NCBI RefSeq assembly: GCF_027595985.1
Contig: NC_073307.1
Coordinates: forward strand, 43,688,594-43,752,593
Length of the DNA: 64,000 nt
Direction: 5' to 3'
From: Sorex araneus
Taxonomy: Eukaryota > Chordata > Mammalia > Eulipotyphla > Soricidae
Shown in pieces: positions 10,784 through 23,189 of this stretch. Position 1 is the stretch's first letter. Each line of letters starts with the position of its first letter. Made by a program: the position numbers and the translations under genes. The notes beneath the pieces were generated by a model that saw nothing but the letters and a program-made list of their open reading frames with translations, did not search any database and had not been told where the DNA came from.

Positions 10784-11749
10784 ATGTACTTGGAATAGAC
10801 ACATTCAAGACAGAAAGTAGAACTGAGGTTAGAACGTGCCGAGTGGGAGAGAACAGGAAGTTAGGTTTTATGATAAAGAGCTTCTGTTTGGGGGATGACT
10901 AGGTAGAAACGGACAGTAGTAGTCTTGGCTGCTTGACTTTGTGAATGTTCTTGATGTCACCGAGGGTCACGCACACACAGTTAATGCATTTTATGCATCT
11001 TTTACCACGGTAATAATGATAAAGAAACAAACCCAAGTTCTTCGTTTCCCTTTTCCCTTTCCTGGGCCATCCCCCCTGTGGTAGCTGTGCTTGCATGGGC
11101 GAAAACCCGGCTGCTCCGGGGAACCAGCCCCCACAGAGGCGGGGCAGGGCCAGCCTAGTGAGGGGAAAGGAGTGACCCTCGTAGGAGGAAAAGCACTTCG
11201 TCACTGCGTGGGCACAGGAAGGAGACAGAGTCACGGCCTTCTAGCTGGATTTGTTCCTTTTTCTGTTGGCATTGGGGGCCACACCCATCGGTGCTTGGGC
11301 TGCCTCCACAGGGCAGGCGCACTGACTTCCGGACCGCCAAACTCCCCAGGCCTTCCTGCTTCTTTTTCATCCTTTCCACGTCCACGAGGGTGCTCTCCTC
11401 CCACGCCCTGGAGCCCTGTGGCCGAGAAGTCAGTGGCCTAGATTTGGAAGCTGGACCCCTTCAGCCCCACCCTCAAGGGGTGGTGATCTTCGGCAAGACA
11501 CTTAACCTTTCTCGGTGTCCAGAACAAGGACAGCACCTCAGGTTGGGCTCGTTGTAAGGATGATATGGAATATAGTGTGCGGGAAGGATTAGAACAGCTC
11601 TTTACGCAGAGCCTTCTTGTATGTCTGTCCCCTCGGTCACTGCTGCCTCCACACAGCTGATCCACACAATGGAATGGGGAGAGGATCCTCCCATTTTAAC
11701 TACTCTGGACCTCATTCTCAGACGCCTTCAGCATGCATAGAAGAGACTT
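10784..11749. other. Unassigned sequence
   Basis: No gene recognised. A short piece near 11265-11300 (ggggccacacccatcggtgc) looks like a SINE remnant. Confidence 0.5.
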
Positions 11750-11953
11750 TATTTATTTAGGTTTTTTTTTGGGGGGGGGGTGGGCAGGGACCAGCACCCA
11801 GTAAATTGCCCAGAGTTTATTGCTCACCCTGCTCAATAGTAACCCCTGATAGTGCTCAGGGAACCACACCACCACATGTGATGCCAGGGACTTGAACCTG
11901 TGTCAGTGGGATGCAAAGCAAGTACCTAACCCCTACACTATCTCTCTGGCCCA
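11750..11953 (-). mobile_element. Family A SINE, old, with G-run
   Basis: The T/G tail region includes ten consecutive G near 11771; head ctatctctctggccc. Confidence 0.8.
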
Positions 11954-13213
11954 GGGTAAAGATTCTAAACCAAGGTATTAGGCCTTGTTTCCATGTGCAT
12001 GCAAAGAAAATTGAGGGAAGCCCCTACAATATCAAGAGGTGCGTAAGCTAGGGAGGTGAGGGTAAGAGTCTTTGAGGAGGAAACGTGGCAGGGAGGACGG
12101 AAGTGGTGACCACATGACTGACCAGTCAGGGAAGTTGGATGGTAAACTCAAAAGCAGGAAGTTGGACGGGCAGCCAAGACCGTGACTGCTGAGGTCAGAG
12201 TCGGGGAATGACCCCGGTGTGGAAATCGTCTGTTTTCAAGTCCAACACTCAGAAGAGGCGGGTACATTCGTGACATTTGAGTCAGGAAGTGGGTAACCCA
12301 TGCCACTCAGCCCTCTCTCAGGGGCTCAGGAAACCCCCTTGCCCGCTGGGGAACGAAAGCTGGGAGATGCTTTTCGCTTCCCACCTGGAATGGGGCACAG
12401 GAGGTCAGGAGACCCTGTTATCCCGTATTGCCAACTGGATTTCTACCCGGAGGTTCAAGATTGTACCCAGGGCTCTGTCCCTTCTAGCACTGTTTGATAA
12501 TGCAAACCTCATCCTTCACCTTGGAAGATCCTCAGGCCTCAGCGTGAGCACAAAGGCCCCCTCTTGGGGCCTCGGGCCTCAATGCGGAGGGAGTGAAACA
12601 TCTATTTGCAGACACTGACGTGTGCACCTCAACCCTCGCCGCTCATTGCTAAACCCCAAGTCTGACTGCGAAGTGTGGGCCTTGCTCCAAAGCCCCGTCA
12701 TTTCCTCTCCAGAGGGTAAATAGGAAACACACGTGTCAACACTGACCCCGACTGCTTGGCCGACTTTGGGGCAGAGAACTTGCGGGAAAGGGAAAGTGGT
12801 GAACAATTCCCACATGCTGGCAGGAGTTGGGAACCCAGTCTCCAGGGAACTGCAGTGTCTCCACACAGAGAGTCAATTCGGGAGAATGTCTCTGCGCAGG
12901 TACAGCGGCCCTGACATCTGCTGTTTCGTGACTCCAGCGACCTCAGACCATAGAGAAATCCTGGGCACCCAATACTGTTTCTACACAGCATTGCGGGGCT
13001 GATGGGATTTAGTGCATTTGCCCTGGACTGTCAGCCCTGTGGGCAGGTCTTGTCCTCACCTTGTCCTGTCGATGTCACCTGCTGCATGCAGCGTGACTTC
13101 CTCTGTGCTTGCGGTGGGAAGGTATGAAAGGTGAGGCGGAAGTTTCTGGAAGCTGTCAGGCTCCTGATGAAATGACACAATCACATCTGGAAATGGATGC
13201 TCTGTTTTTTCCC
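11954..13213. other. Repeat-poor island
   Basis: About 1.26 kb without a SINE or L1, moderately GC-rich, with no ORF that resembles a protein I know. It could hold conserved regulatory sequence; nothing in it proves this. Confidence 0.4.
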
Positions 13214-13361
13214 CGAGGGTGGTGGGTCACACCTGGTGGTGTTCAGGGCTTCCTCCTGGCTCTGTGCTCAGAGTGCCTGGCAGTGCTGGGGGACTGTATG
13301 GGGTGCTGGGGATGGAACCTGGGTCAGCCATGTGTAAGACAAGTGCTCTGCCCACTGTGGC
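13214..13361 (-). mobile_element. Family A SINE
   Basis: Retains gggtcacacctggtggtg and gtatggggtgctggggat. Confidence 0.85.
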
Positions 13362-14129
13362 TAGAGAAAAAAACAGAGCTTTAAATAAGCATTTATTTAC
13401 ATCCTATGTAGGGATCCAATGAGCAGATTCCATTTGAAGTAAATAGTGCTTGAAGATGCCGTTAATTAAGAACTCAAGAGCACGGCAGTGACTTGACCCC
13501 AAGCTCAGCACGTTTCCTGCGGGGCGCGCGGGACAGGGTGACAACACGCTCTCTCCTCAGCAGCGGGGAGCATGACTTATATCACACTCCAGCATCGCTG
13601 CTCCTTTGCACTTTCTGGCACAAATAAGAATTGTTCTGGGGGAAAATGACTCCTTTATTTTGGTATCCCACCCCTCCTAGTCTCTTAAAATAGAGTTCGT
13701 TCTGAGTCATTTTACTCTGAGGTGAATAAATAGGAATGCTTTTTTTTTTTAAAGCAAATAACAGAAACCTGCTCTTAAGCAGTTTCATAATCTAATTAGG
13801 ACTGTTCCTTCCAGCTACCTACTCAGACAACAGGTTTAAAACAAGGAAATCTCTACCAACGAGCTCCTCCCAGGGGATTTCCATGGAGACATCAGACAGA
13901 CTACATAACCAGCCTTCCCTACTTCTCAGTGTATTTAATAAAAGCACAAACACAGGAGCCTAAAGTTAGACAGGGTGGTTGCGTAATCCTCCCAATAAAC
14001 TATGAACTGTTGAATTGTACATTTTAAATAGATGCAGTCCGTGGTATGGAACACATACCTCAAGGAAGAATGAACCACCGCCACGACAACAAAAACACTA
14101 ACTGCAACAACAAAGCACTACAGCAATGT
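13362..14129. other. Unassigned sequence
   Basis: AT-rich towards the end; nothing recognised. Confidence 0.45.
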
Positions 14130-14515
14130 GGACACAATTTGGCAATAGCGAGTCATGTTGAAAAGGGGCATAGATTGCGAAACAGGCAATTCCTCCTCTG
14201 GATTTGCACCCTAGAGAAACTCTCCCACATGCACCCGAAGAACCATGCAGGGATCTGGATGATGTCAATTGCAATATTCTTTGTCATGTGAAAGCCCCAA
14301 AATAATCTTAAATGTCTCGCAGCAGGAGAATGCAGAAATACACGATGCTAGGTTCACACCATTGATTCTTCTGGAGTATTTTCAATAATTTAACAAGAGT
14401 TTATCAACATGGGTGGATGGAATAAACAATGCTTGGATAGAGAAAGCAAGTTGTACAATAATGACGACATTGAATGACCATTTATATAAACTTGTAAAAC
14501 ATAAGACAGCACCAC
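14130..14515 (+). mobile_element. Ancient L1 ORF2/3' fragment
   Basis: Decayed reading ...KLSHMHPKNHAGI... and aaatgtctcgcagcaggagaat match old mammalian L1M-type ORF2 ends. Confidence 0.6.
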
Positions 14516-14555
14516 TTAATTTCATTATTGTTATATTAGCATTGGTATTAATATT

Positions 14556-14678
14556 AGGGTTTAGGGCTACGCCCAAAGGTGTTCAAGAGGCTACACCAAT
14601 TCTGTGGTTGTGTTTAAGAATAACGAGGTACAGGGGATCAATACATGCTCTCTGCCAATTGAGCTATCTTTCTGGCCC
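14556..14678 (-). mobile_element. Family A SINE, old
   Basis: Recognised mainly by its head end gagctatctttctggcccc. Confidence 0.6.
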
Positions 14679-14823
14679 CACCACTCTAATAGGCATGGCA
14701 TATAATTTCCATGCTACTCCCTTCATAATAGTTCATAATCAGTTTTTAAATCAGCACATACTACAACCTCAGTCATTATAACAAAGAAAAAAAGGAAAGG
14801 AATGTGGGGGAAGTATAGATTAA

Positions 14824-15000
14824 GGGCCAGAGTGATAGTACAGTGAGTAGGGCACTTGCCTTTCACATGGCTAAACACAGTTTGATCCCAGGTGTCCCAT
14901 TTTGTCCCCCAAGTCCTGCCATTAGTGATCCCTGACTGCAGAGTCAGGAGTAAGCATCGATAACCACAGCATATGGTCTAAAAAAACAAAACAAAACATA
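14824..15000 (+). mobile_element. Family A SINE
   Basis: Complete but diverged, with an A/C tail. Confidence 0.88.
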
Positions 15001-15179
15001 GGTTAAATGGAAAAAAATGTATGTATTCACTAAAAAATATAATCAAATAAGCATGCATGTTATTAACATAACTTAATATACTTTTATACACTCCTTACAC
15101 ATGCAATGATTTGAGAAATAAAAAAAAACTAAGGACTCAATAGATAAATGAATGGGAGAGATTTGTATTGGGAACAGGA

Positions 15180-15369
15180 GTTTCTTTTTCTTTCTTTCTT
15201 TTCTTTTTGGGTCACACCCGGTGATACACAGGGTTACTCCTGACTCATGCACTCAGGAATTACTCCTGGCAGTGCTCGGGGGACCATATGGGATGCTGTT
15301 GGGAATTGAACCCTCGTCAGCCATGTGCAAGGCAAATGCCCTACCTGCTATGCTATTGTCCCGGGGCTT
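15180..15369 (-). mobile_element. Family A SINE
   Basis: Tail carries TTTC repeats; ggatgctgttgggaattg has a 3-base insertion. Confidence 0.92.
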
Positions 15370-15420
15370 TCATTTCTTTATCACCTACTGTGCCAGGCAC
15401 CTGACTTGCATTTTGCCAAT

Positions 15421-16071
15421 ATTTCCTAGTTTTTCTTTTTAATTTCATTGAATCACTGTGAGATAGTTACAAGCTTTCATGTTTGGGTTACAATCTCACA
15501 ATGATCAAACACCCATCCCTCCACCAGTGCACATTCCCCACCACCATTATCCCCAGTATACCCCCCCTTTTCCACCCTCCCCCTGCCTCCATGGCAGACA
15601 ATATTCCCCATACTCTCTACTTTGGGGCATTATGGCTTGCAACACAGACACTAAGAGGTCATCATGTTCAGTCCGTTATCTACTTTCGGCACATATCTTC
15701 CATCCCGACTGATTTCCTCCAGCCATCATTTTCTTAGTGATCCCTTCTCTATTCCATCTGCCTTCTCCCAACTTCTCATGAAGCAGGCTTCCAGCTATGG
15801 GGCAATCCTCCTGGCCCTTGTATCTACTGTCCTTGGGTATCAGCCTCATGTGATGTTATTCTATATTCCACAAATGAGTGCAGTTCTTCTATGTCTGTCC
15901 CTCTCTTTCTGACTCATTTCACTTAGCATGATACTCTCCATGTCTATCCATTTGTAAGCAAATTTCATGACTTCATCTCTCCTAACAGCTGCATATTATT
16001 CTATTGTGTAGATGTACCAAAGTTTCTTTAACCAGTCATCTGTTCTAGGGCACTTGTATTTCCAAGTTTTT
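15421..16071 (-). mobile_element. L1 3' end with target duplication
   Basis: Reversed L1 3' UTR plus the ORF2 C-terminus (15435-16057). Duplication atttcctagttttt at 15421-15434 and atttccaagttttt at 16058-16071. Confidence 0.88.
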
Positions 16072-16557
16072 TAAGTATAGCTTGTCTTACTAGTCCTGGA
16101 AACAGAAGTTGGATACAAAGACCCATGATCTGAGACTGGAAGATAAAGAAGTCATTATGTCATTATTCCAATGGGAGGCATTGGAAGATCAAGTGTTCTG
16201 ACTCCAAAGCTTGGTCATTCTCAGGTTTTATAATGCTGCTTCCCAGTGGATCTCTCGGCCTTCCCCATGGTGCAGAATCCAAGGAGCTTTCAGTGGTGCA
16301 ATGAGAAAAGTATAGAAATTTCAAAGTAAAAATGAGATCCAATCTGGTGTGGTTGCTCTGTTTTTAGTCTTCTTTGTCTAAACTAATAACACATGACAGG
16401 AGTTTAAAGCACCTTGTCCCAATGCCACAGTGCTGCTATGGGGCTAATTTTCCCAGTGTTCTGTCTATGGGACTGAAATTTACTCCCAAGTTTTCCATTG
16501 TTTATGGTATATTAAATACACACACCATTCTGTCTTGGTTTTTTTTAGTTTTGTTTG
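16072..16557. other. Unassigned sequence
   Basis: No feature recognised. Confidence 0.4.
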
Positions 16558-16712
16558 TCTTTGGTAAGCCCCAGCTATGCTCATAGCTTACTCTGTGCTC
16601 AGGGGTCATTCCTGGAAAGCTCAGGAGTACCATATGGTACCATACGGGGTGCTGGGAATCAAACTGGGTACTCTCTGTCAAGTACTCTACTCAGTACTCT
16701 CTCAGTCTCTGA
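16558..16712 (-). mobile_element. Family A SINE
   Basis: Contains a small local duplication (accatatggtaccatacgg) and a repeated tactctct motif at the head end. Confidence 0.8.
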
Positions 16713-17171
16713 TTCCTAAAACATGTTTTGGTGTAGATGGAGGAAGACCCATGAAGACAATAAGATTAGTGTAAAGGGTGTTTGTTTCAGAAAAATTAGT
16801 GTTACAAAGTTCCTGGATGAATGTAACCTTGTATGTGTTTAAATATTTTTTTAAAAATGCTGTTCAGCAGTCCACAAAACATTGACTAAAAAAATGTATA
16901 AAGACACCCCCATACATTCTGACCTGTGGGTTTCAGGAGAGGCTACCTCTTAAGGGAACGAATTTTTCCCTTATAATAATAATCCACTTTCCTTATATAA
17001 TCTATTTTCCTTCTTGGATGGTACCGGAGGTGGAATGGCTGATGACCTACAAAGCCCTGTGGTTGGAAGAGAGGAGAACTTGTGGAACCATCTCCTCTGG
17101 GTTCAGTTCTATTTAGGCCGTTTGATCCTGGGACAAATGGAACTCATTATGGTTAGGTGTCTTACTGTTCA

Positions 17172-17344
17172 CCTGACAATGGCAGGAGTGTGGCCAGGGA
17201 AAGAACACAGCAGTAAGGCTCATGCCTTTTATGGTTAAAGTCCCAGGCACTACCCATGGTCCCCTGAATACTGCCAGGAAGGATCACTGAGTACAGAGCT
17301 AGGAGTGAGCTCCTGAACCCCACCAGGTAAGACCCAAACCTCAC
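17172..17344 (+). mobile_element. Family A SINE, old
   Basis: The head is decayed; accatggtcccctgaatactg and a gaacccc end remain. Confidence 0.7.
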
Positions 17345-17415
17345 TGACCACCCAAACCTCCTCCCTGCCAACAAAGAGACAAGAAATAGCAAGAACGGCC
17401 TTCAGAGATGCTGTG

Positions 17416-17591
17416 AGGGGCTGGAGCGATAGCCCAGCAGGTAGGGCATTTGCCTTGCATGCGGCCGACCTGGGTTCGATTCCCAGCATCCCATATGGTC
17501 CCCTGAGCACCACCAGGAGTAATTCCTGAGTGCAGAGCCAGAAGTAACCCCTGTGCATCACCAGGTGTGACCCAAAAAGAAAAAAAAAACA
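17416..17591 (+). mobile_element. Family A SINE, near consensus
   Basis: Full length. Imperfect duplication agagatgctgtga upstream and agaggagctgtga downstream. Confidence 0.95.
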
Positions 17592-18358
17592 GAGGAGCTG
17601 TGAAAAGTAATTGAGCTAATATAGGTGCTTGTGAAAGCAAGAGCCTGGCTGCTGGCAAAGCCCTGGCTGCTGACCCTGCCCATTCTTCATGGCTGATGAC
17701 TGAGAAATCCTGTCCAGACCAAACAATTAACCTAGTTTTTACCTCTGTGTTCATTTTCCTCCCATAAGGTTGCCTTAAGTCAAGGGACAACCCATTCTCC
17801 CTTTAACCAAGAGCAGATTCACTGCTTCAAACTTAAAGATGTTTGCATCCACTCTCCCCCGCTGAGGGCTCCTCTACACTGCCTGGCGCGAACCAGACAG
17901 CCAGACTGACTTCTCAGGCAGTCTGGACGCTGGAGTGGAGCCCCAGGACGGGAACTCAGAGGCTGCAATCTAGGAGGATGAGCCACTGCGCTGGGTTGTC
18001 ACTAAGCACAATGTGACTACACTGCTCTCTTTGTTGAGCTGTTTGTTATTTGCTGCAGAGCTGGAAAATCCCCAGCCCTCCCTCTTCCAGGCCAGAACAA
18101 GGGTGCACCCAGGCTCGCAAGTAAGGAGAAGGAGGTGAAAGCAGCTCAGGCCCACTTTGGGCCACAGGGAAATTTCTGGCAGTGGTTTCTGTTCTGCTAC
18201 GTGGTTGGCTTGAGAAATAGGTAATTCAGATTCTCTGACAACCAGGTCTGTAGCAGAGCAATCAGCTTTCTTTGCGGAGATATTTTACTTCTTTGCAGTA
18301 TCTTATTAGGATCCAAGCTATTTTTCTGTGATTACCAAAGTTTTAAAAATTGTATTGC
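17592..18358. other. Unassigned sequence
   Basis: No repeat or gene recognised. Confidence 0.4.
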
Positions 18359-18533
18359 ATGGGGCCTGACTGATAGTACAACAAGGAGGGTGTTTGCCTT
18401 ACATGCAGCTGACTTGGGTTCGATCCCCGGCATCCCATATGTCCCCCAAGCAACACCAGGAGTGATTCCTGAGTGCAAAGCTATGAGCAACCCCTGAGCA
18501 TCATTGGGTGTGACCCAAAAAGAAAAAAAAAGT
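18359..18533 (+). mobile_element. Family A SINE with target duplication
   Basis: Flanks gtattgcatg and gtattacatg differ at one base. Confidence 0.93.
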
Positions 18534-18984
18534 ATTACATGTAATTTTGATATTTTAGGGAGAGTCTGCCAAAAAATATTCAAGGGGCCCCAGGGCCACT
18601 CCCAGCGATTCTCTGCTAACAGTCTGACAGTGGCAACACTAGGGCCTGGGGGAGGCAGAGCTGCTCAGGCCCTGCATGCTGGGATCACCAGGGCCACCCC
18701 CACAGTGCTTGGCTGAGGGCGGGGGACTCCAGGGCGGCACCTGGTGTTCCTCAGAGTAGTTTTATTTTTTAAAGTAAATGTGTATTAAAATCCTTCAAAA
18801 GGACATAATGAAACACTCTCACCTTTGTTCTCAATGCCAAGTAATATCACCAGCTCCTTGTGTGTTCTTCTAAAGACTCCCTCTACATATGTGATCCAGG
18901 GCACACAGGCGCATGAGCATGCATAGTCTACATCTCTAAACCCACCCCTGTCAGTCTCAGGGATCATCTTGAACCAAGACACAA

Positions 18985-19141
18985 GAGCTGGGCCAGAGAG
19001 GTGGTGCAGGGTTAAGGCAAGTGCCTTGCATCCCACTGACTCTGGTTTATTCCAGGCACTGCATTTGGTCCCTCAAGCGCTGCCAGGAGTCACGCTGAGC
19101 ACAGAGCCAGGAATAACCCTTGCCACTCCCTTAAATGAACC
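18985..19141 (+). mobile_element. Family A SINE
   Basis: Diverged; tail replaced by a T-rich stretch. Confidence 0.82.
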
Positions 19142-19182
19142 CAAATTTCTTTTTAAATTTTATTTTCATAAATGTTACCATA

Positions 19183-19434
19183 GGACTGGAACGATAGCAC
19201 AGCGGGTAGGGCATTTGCCTTGCACGCGGCCGACCCAGGTTCGATTCCTTCATCCCTCTCGGAGAGCTCAGCAAGCTACCAAGAGTATCATGCCTGCATA
19301 GCAGAGTCTGGCAAGCTACCCGTGGTGTATTTGATATGCCAAAAATAGTAACAACAAGTCTCACAATGGAGATGTTACAGGTGGGGGCTGGAGCAAATCA
19401 ATAAACAACAGGACGACAGGACAACAGACAGTGC
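19183..19434 (+). mobile_element. Family B SINE with target duplication
   Basis: Clear example of the second family: family A head to ggttcgattcc, then ctctcggagagctcagcaag and caacaagtctcacaatggag. Exact duplication aaatgttaccata at 19170-19182 and 19436-19448. Confidence 0.93.
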
Positions 19435-19448
19435 TAAATGTTACCATA

Positions 19449-20058
19449 AAATTCTAATTATGCCTTTAAAGTGAAAAGAACAAGAAAAGTATTTAATATG
19501 GCTTTAATTTGTTTTAAAAATTGTGTGTACATATGTTTGGGTTTAACATACATGTTTGTAATGTCTTATATAAGGGCTAAATGGCCCCAGGATGAAATGC
19601 AATAATATTCACATACTTTCCACTTACGGTGGTGAGAAGGTATATGGTGTTTGATTATTAAATGTAATGAAATATTATGAACCAATTTATGAAGATAAAA
19701 TAAAATTTAAAAATAATAAATAAAAAAGTAAAAATTGTGTGTCTGTAGATAATGTATGCCATAATAAACCAAAATGCAAGCACTTGCCATTACACAGACA
19801 TAGATTATGGGGGATTTTATTTATCCAATTATTTTTAGAGGGATCCCACCAGCAGAGCTGAGGGATAAAGGAATTTGGTTGTGGTTTCAGGGATCAAGCC
19901 CAGAGATGGTTCACACATATAAGTCATGTGCTCTCCTAATAAGCCACATCTCTGATCCTCAATAATATAATTCTTACGAAAAATCTGAAACATTAGCTTG
20001 GATAATACAGTGGTTGAATAGTAGACATAAGAACTGAAAATTTTCCAACATTAAGACC
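19449..20058. other. AT-rich unassigned sequence
   Basis: Includes a possible SINE trace near 19840-19960 (gggatcaagcccaga). No other feature. Confidence 0.4.
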
Positions 20059-20229
20059 TAAAAGAGTGCAGGAGGGGCTGGAGTGATAGCACAGCAGGTA
20101 GAGCATTTGCCTTGTACGAGACAAACCTGGGTTCGATTCCCAGCATCCCATATGGTCCCCTGAGCACCGCCAGGAGTAATTCCTGAGTGCAAAGCCAGGA
20201 GTAACCCCTGTGCATCGCCAGGTGTAACC

Positions 20230-20270
<41 letters not shown>

Positions 20271-20293
20271 TAAAAATAAAAGAGTGCAGGAGG
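20059..20293 (+). mobile_element. Family A SINE nested in an older SINE
   Basis: The insert 20076-20276 ends in a pure AAT microsatellite (about 20230-20270). Exact 17-bp duplication taaaagagtgcaggagg at 20059-20075 and 20277-20293. Confidence 0.95.
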
Positions 20294-20437
20294 TTAGGCA
20301 CTTGCCTTGGATGCTGTTACAGATATTGATCCTGGTTCAAATCCCTGCTACCCCAAGGCTGGGAGTCAGTCCTGAGCATGGGGCCTGGAATAGGTCCCAA
20401 GTATTTCTGGGTAGAGCTCATCCCCTTCCCCCAAAAG
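20287..20437 (+). mobile_element. Old family A SINE (host of the nested copy)
   Basis: The body continues past the younger insert: aggcacttgccttgg, then ggttcaaatccctg and a C-rich end. Its head start lies within the duplicated target. Confidence 0.75.
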
Positions 20438-21207
20438 AATACATTTTCCAAAATCAGAACAACTTCTAAAGGCTAAATGTTACTCCATTTTTGGTTTTAG
20501 AGCTACACCTAGTGAGGTTCAGGGGCTTCTCCAGCTCAGCGGTGGAAGCTGCTCCCCGTGGTGTTCAGGGGCCACGTGACACGGGCTCTGACACACAGGC
20601 CTCTGCTGTGGAGCTCATGCTCACAGTGAGCTCTCCTTTCAGCCCGTGTCACCTTTTTCAAAATGCCATAGCTTCCCTTCCCACCCTTCTTCTTCTGGAA
20701 ATCACAGTTCCAGGAATGAGTGGGTAATATTTAAAAATAGAGTTCTGGAAATGGTGGCCTAGAAGAAACATGTTTACAAAGGAACGAACAATAGATTTAA
20801 CTGTGGCACGATCAGAATAAAAAGCGATCAGTTGACAATTTTATTATTTGCCAGGAGCTTGCCCGCAGTGCGTCCTTCTTTGAAAACAAAGAAAGCAAAA
20901 AAGAAGGAAAAATCAACCATTGTTCCAGTTTTGATTGTCAAAACAAAATGTTGTCTATTCAGAAATTGGCAAAAAAAAAAAAAAAGGAAAAAAGCTAATT
21001 CTCTGCCTGGGCCATGGCTCATGTGTAGGTTAGGGTGCCCCTACGTGGCCCTGATTTCAGTGGCTGCCACTGAGCTTGCTGTTTCACGTGGCACAGTCTC
21101 TGCCTCCCAGCGTGAGTATTATAAACGATCTGCTATGAGCCCTGCGCTGAGGAGTTACGTTTGCTTCCTCAGACTGGGAAGCAGGAGAAGTTGGAAACAG
21201 CGTTAAG
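20438..21207. other. Unassigned sequence
   Basis: 20490-20620 may be a very old SINE. The rest is not recognised. Confidence 0.4.
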
Positions 21208-21362
21208 ACCTGGGAAATGGAGTAATGGCTCAGAAGACTGAAGAGCGGGTTTTGCATTGGCGACTCCAGGGTTCCGTCCCCTGCACAGCCCGTCCCCTGC
21301 ACAGCCCGTCCCCTGCACAGCCCGGTTCTGCAAGCATTGTTGGGTGTGTCTCTAAAACAAAA
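21208..21362 (+). mobile_element. Family A SINE with internal 15-bp triplication
   Basis: The unit ccgtcccctgcacag is repeated three times in tandem (about 21276-21320) just after the B box. Confidence 0.75.
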
Positions 21363-21469
21363 GCACTGACCTTTCTTTCTGGGTGTGGAGGCAAGGACTG
21401 GGTCACACCCTGCTATGTAGGGTTTGTGTTTGGGACACTCACCACTGCTTTTGAAAATTTGTTATGTTA

Positions 21470-21605
21470 TTCTGGGGCTCCCCCACGGCAGTCCTCAGGG
21501 CTTGCTTCTGGTCTTGTGCTTGGAATCACTCTTGTGCCAGGAATCAAACCCGGGTCTCCTGCATGCACAGCAAGCACCCTACCCATTGTGCTATCTCTCT
21601 GGCTT
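21470..21605 (-). mobile_element. Family A SINE
   Basis: B box aaacccgggtctcctgcatg; head ctatctctctggctt. Confidence 0.8.
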
Positions 21606-21636
21606 CTAATTGTTGCTTTAAAAAATCAAAAGTGCT

Positions 21637-21807
21637 CCTAGGGACTAGAGAGATTGTATAGTGGGGTGCTTGCCTTGCACATGGCTGATTCAGGCGTGAT
21701 CCCGTGTAGTCCTCCAAGTACTGCTAGTAGTAATCCCTGAGCACAGAGCCAGGAGTAAGCCCTGAGCACCGCTGGGTTTGGTCCCCAAAACAAAAATAAA
21801 TAAATAG
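21637..21807 (+). mobile_element. Family A SINE
   Basis: Full length with an AAAT tail that abuts the next copy. Confidence 0.88.
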
Positions 21808-21989
21808 AGGCTAAAGCATAGCACAGGGGTAGGGCTTTTGGCTTGCATGTGGCTGACCCGGGTTCAGTTCTGAGCATCCCATATTGTTCCCCGAGCACTG
21901 CCAGGAGTAACTCTGCATGAGCCAAGAGCAACCCCTGTGCATCACTGGGTGTGATCCCAAAAGCAAAATAAATAAATAAACAAACAAAA
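21808..21989 (+). mobile_element. Family A SINE
   Basis: Directly follows the previous SINE tail; A/T/C simple tail. Confidence 0.88.
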
Positions 21990-22132
21990 CAATGTACTCT
22001 TCAGAATTTGTAATACATTATTATAAATTTTAATCAGTGAATCTCTATCAAGATTTAAAGTGGAGGATTAATATAATTGTAGCTCTTCATTTCAGGTATT
22101 GGAGCAAGGATTTTCATTGGAAAACTATGATT

Positions 22133-22215
22133 TTTTTTTCAAACTATATGGGGGATTAACCCAAGACCTCACACAGTTGAGACATGCTCTTTACATAAGT
22201 TAATTTCCAGCCTGT
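22133..22215 (-). mobile_element. SINE remnant
   Basis: Weak; gggattaacccaagacct resembles a decayed B box region. Confidence 0.4.
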
Positions 22216-22247
22216 AAATATATAGTTTTTTAAAAATTTGTTTTCTG

Positions 22248-22424
22248 TTTTGTTTCTGGGGGCCACACCCAGTGGATCTCAGGGGCCATCTGTGGCTCTC
22301 TGCTCCAGAGTGATCCTTGGCAGTACTCCAGGGACCATATATGGTGCCAGGGGATTCAAAAACCCAGTTGGCCAGCCACATGCAAGGCAAGCGCCTTATC
22401 TCCTGTGTTATCTCTCCAGGCACC
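22248..22424 (-). mobile_element. Family A SINE
   Basis: Retains gggggccacacccagtgg and catgcaaggcaagcgcc. Confidence 0.88.
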
Positions 22425-22448
22425 TTTCCTACCATAGAATTAATTTTT

Positions 22449-22615
22449 TTTCTTTTTGGGTCACACCTAGCGATGCTCAGGGATTACTCCTGGCTCTGCA
22501 CTCAGGAATTACTCCTGACAGTGCTTGGGGGACCATATGGAATGCTGGGAATAGAATTCAGGTCGACCGAATGCAAGGCAAATGCTCTACCTGCTGTGCT
22601 ATCACTCCAGCCCCG
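22449..22615 (-). mobile_element. Family A SINE with target duplication
   Basis: tagaattaattttt at 22435-22448 and 22616-22629. Confidence 0.95.
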
Positions 22616-22629
22616 TAGAATTAATTTTT

Positions 22630-23189
22630 AATTTACTGCTAAGCCTGTCATTTGGCCCTTTCTGCATTAGATACTTGTATTCAAAAGTTTTTCTAAAAAG
22701 TGATAATTTTACTTTAGTTGAAAATGCCTTTTCCCCCTATAGCTACAGTCACAGAGCTGTTCCTGTAAAAACCGTCATGGAGCATGTACTTGGTGCCACG
22801 CATCATGGATGAGGCCACCAATATAAAGATAAGCAAGGTGTGGCTCCTGCTCTGAAAGAGTGTCCAGAGGCAAGAGACACTCATGCCGAGTCAAAGTACA
22901 GCCTCAATTACCAAATAAACTCCTGGGCCACGTATGTGGGGCCTGTGAAGAGCTGCTGGACTCTGCACCAACGCCTGAGTTTGACCCACAGTGGGTGGCA
23001 GCTTTGTGGATGCAGGAAAACTGATAACAAGGCCAGACACTGTACTCAGCCTTTCTATTGGTATTATCTCCTCAATCTAGGCCATAGTTGAGTGAAGTTG
23101 GTAGGACATTTTTCAAATGATGTCTCCAACAACAAAAAGGAAGTCACAATAGAACTGGGCTTGTCTGTTTTTTGTGTTTTTTGTTTTGT
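22630..23189. other. Unassigned sequence
   Basis: No feature recognised. Confidence 0.4.
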
